From Allolobophora icterica (taxonomy: Eukaryota; Annelida; Clitellata; Crassiclitellata; Lumbricidae), in contig OY744609.1 of the NCBI GenBank assembly GCA_963556255.1, forward strand, positions 3,002,418 to 3,066,417: 64,000 bases of DNA. The letters are read 5' to 3'. The translations under genes were made by a program, and so were the position numbers. Of this stretch, positions 57,621 through 64,000 are shown piece after piece. Numbering within the stretch: position 1 is the stretch's first letter; each line of letters opens with the position of its first letter. The notes below the pieces were generated by a model. The model had not been told where the DNA came from and made no database searches. It saw nothing but the letters and a program-made list of their open reading frames with translations.

Positions 57621-59568
57621 TGATACCGAGAACTTCGCGAGAAGGCACGACTACCAAACTTTCGGTTGGTGCGAAATAGGCCTATGGTATAATCGCCTCG
57701 CGCAGCCGATCGGAGTCCTCTGGAATTTGTAGCATAACATGGTGTGACCATGGATGTCACGTACGAGAGAGGTTCCAGAGTGGATATGGTACATCATACA
57801 TGTATGAGGAGGCAGATTCTAAAGGCGATACGGACACGGATAGGAAGCCTGGCCAGTGAAGTTGTTGCAGGGATGGTCACGGTGTCACGGTGTGATATGA
57901 GCTAGGACCAAGACTTTTTATAAGACGAGCGGCTGTGTGAAGAATAAATGATAGAGGTTGTAGTGTCGATGAGGGCAGAGGCGTCTATCCCCCGAAGTCA
58001 TTGGAGCAACTTCCCCTCCCTACCTCCTCTTCCCCCTTCCCATTCCTCCCCCCCCTAATGATGGCACATACACTGACAGATCTTCCCCCTCCTATTTTTG
58101 GATGGAGCATTTTCTCCAAGATTTCTATGGAGTAGACGACCCTGGATGAGGGAAGACCGGACAGGACAGAGTTGCAGAAGTCGAGGCGAGAAATGAGGGC
58201 TTGAACGAGAATAATATACGGAGGCAATTTTCATTTAGGCAGCGTTTCACTTGTCGAATTCGGCGAAGGTGGAAGTGGCATGCTCTGGCAATGGAAGAAA
58301 TGTGATGAGTCATTTTAAGATTGCAGTCTAACATTACGCCAAGGATGGAATAGAACAGTTTGAGTCTAGGTCAAGGGTTTTGATTAGTTTTCCGTCATCC
58401 GAACTGTTTCGACGGTCAAACCAGATCAATTCTGTTTTACTGGCATTTAGTTTCATACGCATGGACGCACATCCGGATTGAATATCGCGATTTAACTTTT
58501 GATGTTAACAGTGTTCTTTCCAGAGAGCTTTAATTATGTAGAGCTGGGCGTCGTCAGCAGAGGCGTAACTTTGGTCTAGAAAGTGGGGGATACCAAATTT
58601 CACGTCGTTTCCCCTTTAAGACTGTTCCCGTTCGGGACTGTCAAGAAAAATTATAATGGCGTCCAATGAATCGATTTTGGCGCCATTTACGCGCAATGCC
58701 GAATAATAATGATAGGCCTAATTATGCTGATAATGGTGATAATAACAGTAAAATAAATCTAGACAATGTCATATAGTTTCCTTATATGCAAATTTGTCCG
58801 TCGTAGGAGGCTACGTCACAAACGGCTTCTGTTCTATTGTGCAACCGTTTGTGACGTCAGTACTGCCGTCTTGACGACGGCGGGCTTGACGACGGCCTTG
58901 ACGACGGCGATCAACGACCAAATGATATACACTGCCGTCATAATTATGACGGGCAAATACACTAGTATATTAATAATGATAATAAGAGCAATAATAAATA
59001 TAATAACAATAACAATTATATAATAGTAATAATGACAATAAAAATAATAATAATCATTTAAAATTACTAACAATAGACGCGTTTCATTATAATTCAGGAG
59101 ACGTGTGTCGATCATAATTCAAGTGACGTAACAATTAAATAGGCCTTTATTCCCTAGATTTAAACTTAAAAACAATAGACTTTTTCATAATTGAAGTGAC
59201 GTAAGAACGGCCTTTATGCTCTAAATCTAAAATTAGGCCTACAAACAATAGACGTGTTTCACAATTGAAATATCGTGACAATAGGTCTTTATTTTCTAAA
59301 TTCAAACTTAATAACATTTATACACTTTTTCATAATTGAAGTGACGTAACAAAGACCTTTATTCTCTAAATTAAAAATTACTAATTAGGCTACAGATGTG
59401 TTCCATAATCGAAATGACGTAGGCCTACGTAACAATTGCTAGTCTTTTATTCTCTAACTTCAAACTTATTAACAGTGGACTTTTAAAGTTAAGTAACGTA
59501 ACCAAGGCCTTTATTCTCTAATCCCAGAATAAAAATAATAGACGCTGTAACAATTGGAATGACGGAAC

Positions 59569-59794
59569 CAGTGCTTTTTTCAGCCGGAACGCGCCGGAAC
59601 GGCGTTCCGGCACCTTTTTTCAGCTACTAAAAAATTATTTATTGATTTTAATAATAAAACAATTATTTAGTAATTTTAATTTAATTTCAGTGTTGTGAAA
59701 AGTTTTCAGTGTTAATTGAGACCCCTTTAGCCCTTCCATAATTGTTCCGTTCCGGAACCTATTGTTCAGTTCCGGAACCTTTTTTCTAGCACTG
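59569..59794. mobile_element. hAT-type MITE, CAGTGCTTTTTTC family, copy 2
   Basis: 226 bp, ends CAGTGCTTTTTTC / CTAGCACTG; inverted relative to 45785-46033, sharing CCGGAACGGCGTTCCGGCAC. TSD GACGGAAC / GACGTAAC (7 of 8). Confidence 0.9.
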
Positions 59795-59819
59795 GACGTA
59801 ACAACAAGACTATAATGGG

Positions 59820-60130
59820 GGGGGGGGTCCATAGAGTAGTGGTAACATCACTGGCGCGAAGAGCAGTAGGTAGCGGGATCGCTTCCCACAACCAGTGCCG
59901 TCTTAACGTATGGGCAAAGTGGGCAGTTGCCAGGGGCCCCACGATTCTGGGGGCCCCAAAAGACCAAACAAATTAATGTGTACGTGACCTCCACGCGCAG
60001 CAATTTTTATCTCTGTGGGTGGACAGGGGTCCAGCGCATTGCTTTGCCCAGGGCCCACATTGCTGTTAAGACAGCACTGCCCGCAACCCTCCCTAAGGTC
60101 AACTCAGCCTATCATTCGCGAGATGGCGCG
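59820..60130 (+). mobile_element. tRNA-like SINE split by a MITE
   Basis: CATAGAGTAGTGGTAACATC and AGGTAGCGGGATCGCTTCCC form a tRNA-like head; sequence after the inserted MITE (CAACCCTCCCTAAGGTCAAC) continues it. Family unclear. Confidence 0.45.
59893..60079. mobile_element. hAT-type MITE, CAGTGCCGTCTTAAC family
   Basis: 187 bp with inverted ends CAGTGCCGTCTTAAC / CAGTGCTGTCTTAAC and inner GGGGCCCCAC; TSD CCCACAAC / CCCGCAAC (7 of 8). Confidence 0.92.
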
Positions 60131-60774
60131 TTGTTAAAATGAGATATAGGACGTGATGGGCGCCTTGCATGGCTGCCGTATACAGTTAAAATTCGACTCC
60201 TGTAAAAACTTGTGATCATCCGTTCATACTGATTTGTAATCATACTGCGTAATTGTCAGTTTGAAAATATTAAACGAAGATTATTATTTTTATTTTCTAA
60301 ATTTAAAGTTAAACAGTAGATTTTTTCATAGCTGAAGTGACGTAACAAATGCCTTTATTCTTTAAATGTAAAATTATAATGACAATACACTTTTCGATAA
60401 ATGAAGTGGTGACGTAACAAAGGCTTTTACTGTATAAATAAAAAATTACTAAATGATGTGTTTCATAATTGAAGTAACGTAATAATAGGCCTCTGCTTTT
60501 AAAATTAATTTAAATTAAATTAAAACTTATACCATCAACGTGTTTCATAATTAAAGTGACGCTAAAAGGGCCTTTATTCTATAAATTTAAATTTACTAAC
60601 AAAAACGTTTTTCATGATTGAAATGATATGTAGGCTAACAGTGGGCCTTTATTCCGTGGGCGTAACTTTGATCTAGAAAGTGCATGAGGATATGTCGCAT
60701 TTTTTAGCTCCGCGGCTGTTAAAATAATTATAATGGCATCGTTTGTATTACAATCCTAATAATTATTATAGGCT

Positions 60775-60985
<211 letters not shown>

Positions 60986-61794
60986 ATAACAATAACAATG
61001 AGAGTGATGATGATGTTGATCACACTGATAGTAATGCTGGGTAATTGTTTCGAATCTTGAGGGCTTCCTCAGATAAAATAAATGGGCAAAAACAATGGGT
61101 ATGAAAAGTGGGGGTACGGGTACCCCTCGTACCCCGTAAATTACGCCTATGGTCGTTACTCGTTAGCATATAGATGGATCATGAGATCGTGCTGTGACGC
61201 GATGCTAACAATATTGGAGGTGTATAGATAAAGAGAAGTGGATCGAGAATGAATCCTTGGGGGACGCCGAAGAGGACAGAAAAGATTTTCGATGAGCACC
61301 CACCGAGTTTGACCCTTATGTTTAGCGTGTAAGGACGCCTGAGATCTCAAGGAAATGAACGAGGCACTCCATTGAATAGCTAAGGCAGTAACACCAAACT
61401 GTACTTGCAGGATTTTAAGAATAATGGTACCTTGGTCCACACAGTCAAAGGCAGCAGAGAAATCCAGTAGTAGTAGAACGGTGATAAATTCAGGGTCAAG
61501 GGCCAGAACAATATCGTTGTAGACTTTGATGACTGCGGTTTCGGTGGAGTGATGGCGACGGAAACCATATTGCGTGGGCGGAAGCAGATGATGCGATTCA
61601 ACATAGTCGGATAATTGCTTGTGGATAACACGTACGTTCGACAAGTTTGGGAGGTGAAGGATAAGTCGGAGATGGAACAATAGCTGGCCGGGTCGAGTCC
61701 CGGTTTCTTCACACGAGGTCGAATGATGACACGTTTATGTTTAGCGGGTAAGGACGACTGAGTTACATTTGTCCCCCCCCCACCATTTTGAAGA

Positions 61795-61935
61795 AACACC
61801 AAAAAAGTAAACAGATTTTTTCGCGCGTTGACCTCGTTTTCACCAGATCAGTTCAAAACTCTTTTTTGACCAGATTAGTTCAAAACTGTCCCCTCCCCCA
61901 CCACCACCTGTCAAACAAGATCGCTGCCAGTGTAT
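61795..61935. mobile_element. Partial MITE, CAGTGGCGGCGATC family
   Basis: The right end GTCAAACAAGATCGCTGCCA and TTGACCAGATTAGTTCAAAA match the element at 63103-63317. The left end is degraded. Confidence 0.65.
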
Positions 61936-62164
61936 GGAAACGTTGATCAACGAGGAAGGCGAGGATCGGAGCGAAAACGGTTGAGAGAGATTCAAGCCAG
62001 ACAGGTGCAGAGTCCAATTCACACTGCTTTGTCGAGGAATCGTCTAGGGCTCTAGGCCCTATGAGTTTTTCAACTTCGGTGGTTGTGACTTCGTTGAACT
62101 TGCACAATGAATGGGCATTGGACAGGTGGTTGTAGAACTGAGAAATCTGGCATCGGCGCATCTT

Positions 62165-62922
62165 TCGTTGATTGGCGAATCATGTCTATTTTATTCTCGA
62201 AGTATTCAAGGAGCGTGTCTGGAGAGATGAGCGGGAGAGGTGTCGTGATCGAGGTGGGGTGAGTAACGTGTGTTCGGCCACTTCCTCGGGCGTCCTCGAT
62301 GCTGTCTCGAAGACAGTCGACCGGGATCTCGCTGGCGGAACATCCGGTCGCCGCCGAATTTCGTTCGGAAAGAATGTGTAGTTTTATTGGATTTTAAGCC
62401 GTTTGCTTGCAAATGTATTGTATATTCGTGAGTAGACTGCGTCCGAGACCGTTTCTGTGATGCTTGTCAAGTCAGCCGCGTGGAATTTTGTCGTTTTGGA
62501 TGATATTAATAACATCTACAATCATCACCGCATGGCGACCGCCACGTGGTTGGTAACAACTAAAAAGGAACAGTTCGGAATGTACACGTGCTTCTGCTGT
62601 AAGCCTTCAGAACGGAACTATAAAGATTCCACCAACACAACATCTGTTGCCGAGAATATTGCGGATGCAATCTTATCGGGCACTTTATACTTCGAATATG
62701 TAGACTTTGCATCATTGGCTACCAATGAACTCGCCATTCTTCGAACGTTGACCATCTTGAAGCGAGCGTCAGAAGCCCTCACAGTAGCTGCTAAAAGTTG
62801 ACGGGCCGTTTTGGCTTTTCCTGATGACAGTAACATCAACATGTAACATTTAACATCAACTGTCTATTTGGTAAAATGTGAGAGTTTGACTTGCATTAAT
62901 AAAAGGCTACTTACTTACTTAT
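62165..62922 (+). mobile_element. Unclassified insertion with CTTA tail
   Basis: Splits the old LINE between its pre-RT and linker parts. It ends AATAAAAGGCTACTTACTTA like the tail at 46750-46785, so a plus-strand retroelement 3' end is likely. It carries the ORF at 62457. Confidence 0.45.
62457..62801 (+). CDS. Hypothetical 114-aa ORF in the CTTA-tailed insertion
   Basis: Unrecognised. The product contains YTCFCCKPSER and ends in a helix-like ELAILRTLTILKRASEALTV. Codon use is balanced and AATAAA follows 100 bp downstream. It may be the end of a retroelement ORF or an isolated exon. Confidence 0.3.
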   Translation: MMLVKSAAWNFVVLDDINNIYNHHRMATATWLVTTKKEQFGMYTCFCCKPSERNYKDSTNTTSVAENIADAILSGTLYFEYVDFASLATNELAILRTLTILKRASEALTVAAKS

Positions 62923-63102
62923 TAATTAGAGCGTTTTTGTTGGAACAAACGTCGCTGCGCTTTAACCTGAGTTCGCCAACGGTGTTCTCTCCCTTCAGGT
63001 GGCGAATTGCGGAAATGGCGCTCAAGGCGACAGGTTAATTTTTTCGAGGTAGCACAGACTCGATCAAACCATGGGCAGTCAGGTACGTGCCTTTCGTATG
63101 AC

Positions 63103-63317
63103 CAGAGGCGGCGATCCCGGTGGGTCGAGGGGACAAGATCCCCACCTTTAACAGTGGAGGGACACGCTATACAGTTGTCCCATAAAAAAAAGTTTGAAGG
63201 AAGACCAAAAAAGGTCAATACAATCACGCGCGAAAATACTTTTAACCTCATTTTTGACCAGATCAGTTCAAAGGTGTCCTGTGTCCTTCCACCTGTCAAA
63301 CCAGATCGCCGCCACTG
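63103..63317. mobile_element. hAT-type MITE with perfect TSD, CAGTGGCGGCGATC family
   Basis: 215 bp with inverted ends CAGAGGCGGCGATC / CAGTGGCGGCGATC and perfect 8-bp TSD CGTATGAC (63095-63102, 63318-63325). It sits in the linker codons of the old LINE. Confidence 0.94.
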
Positions 63318-63700
63318 CGTATGACTATCTTTTTCCAAGGGGCATGTTTGTGCAGTAATTAGTTTTCCATTGTTGAGTCGTAGAGACGAAAGAGGAGAGC
63401 CGCGTCAGAATCAGTGTTTCCCACCGATAATGTCTGTTTGTAGAGGTCGATGGATTCGAGGTCGTTCAGGTCGGATTTGAAGGCTATTGTGTCGATTTTT
63501 GCAAAGCAGCGATCGACGTTCAACCGACTGGCGGATTACTGGCGGAAGTTGATTGACAATGTTGAAATGAATGATGGAATGGTACGATATTGATGGTGGA
63601 GTGTTGTTCACTGCTAGATTGTCATCACGGGTGATGATGACGTCTAGCGTGTGCCCGTGTATTTATGTTGGTGCCATAACATGCTGGGTGAGTTCATGAG

Positions 63701-64000
63701 TAGCTGTGAGTTTATTAAAGCGCTTAATTGGTGTTAACATAACAACATAGCATAACATAACGTTTAGGGGGCAAGTTAATAGGCGGATAAATCAGTTTTC
63801 TCACATTTGATCGCCAACGATAATGCCAACGCAATCAGTTTTTTCCACAACGTATCTATTAAAAACAGCTACATTGTAGCACAAAAGCAGACATCAAAAT
63901 ATTTTGTAAGTTAGCAAAAAATGATCTCAAAATTTTTCTGAAAGTCAACCAAATTGCCCGTTGGTTGCCTGCTTGGGGCAAGATGGTGACAATATAGATA
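63701..64000. other. No gene recognised
   Basis: AT-rich end of the window with ATAACATA words. Confidence 0.4.

Larger units (their letters stand above)
59075..60650. repeat. About 75-bp satellite with TGACGTAAC in each unit
   Basis: Diverged units of TTCATAATTGAAGTGACGTA then ACAAAGGCCTTTATTCTCTA, at 59075-59560 and again at 60270-60650, split by the insertions between. About 12 units in total. Confidence 0.85.

Noticed and set aside
62206..63338. Minus-strand ORFs as host genes
   Set aside because: Motifs are those of a LINE linker or run through MITE sequence (TFELIWS).

Overview
This is a eukaryotic (metazoan) genomic window. Genes are split by GT-AG introns of several hundred bases to several kilobases, and the non-coding DNA is filled with LINEs, tRNA-derived SINEs, DNA transposons, satellites and long microsatellites. 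I see no bacterial, organellar or rRNA sequence. The two complete genes resemble their vertebrate orthologues in exon layout and protein sequence. Together with the transposon content this suggests a marine invertebrate, possibly a deuterostome, but I cannot fix the phylum from sequence alone.

Layout. 1-5.1 kb: a possible last exon of an AAA+ ATPase, then decayed hAT transposons, one with a perfect 8-bp target duplication. 5.1-9.1 kb: a CR1-type LINE on the minus strand with an unbroken endonuclease-RT ORF, sitting inside a CATA microsatellite. 9.6-12.2 kb: two satellite arrays (71-bp unit; 52/104-bp unit with X-box-like palindromes) and a short hAT-type element. 13.8-19.2 kb: palindromic DNA elements, a 473-bp ATG microsatellite, and a 5'-truncated LINE.

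19.6-30.3 kb (+): a complete spermine synthase gene (SMS) that I assembled by hand from 11 exons (377 aa). Its introns carry two SINE families, an unclassified short interspersed element and a LINE with an intact RT domain. 33.4-54.0 kb (-): a complete SEC63 gene assembled from 19 exons (809 aa) with the DnaJ HPD motif. The two genes converge tail to tail across about 3.2 kb of intergenic DNA. SEC63 introns hold SINEs, LINE fragments, a piggyBac-like remnant, hAT-type MITEs and satellites, several of them next to splice sites.

54-64 kb: no host gene recognised. It is a stack of nested insertions: old minus-strand LINEs broken by 8-bp-TSD elements, SINEs and a CR1 fragment that itself carries two younger insertions. 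One insertion falls in the codons of a LINE's YADD catalytic motif.

The genes do not form one pathway: SMS makes spermine in the cytosol, while SEC63 recruits BiP to the ER translocon. Exon boundaries come from reading frame, phase and GT/AG signals checked by hand; no alignment or transcript data were available. I found no convincing undescribed defence or biosynthetic system. The most novel-looking items are the 13.9-15.4 kb element with mirrored subterminal repeats, the interleaved inverted repeats at 15.57-15.70 kb, the X-box-rich satellite, and the SINE-LINE shared tails.
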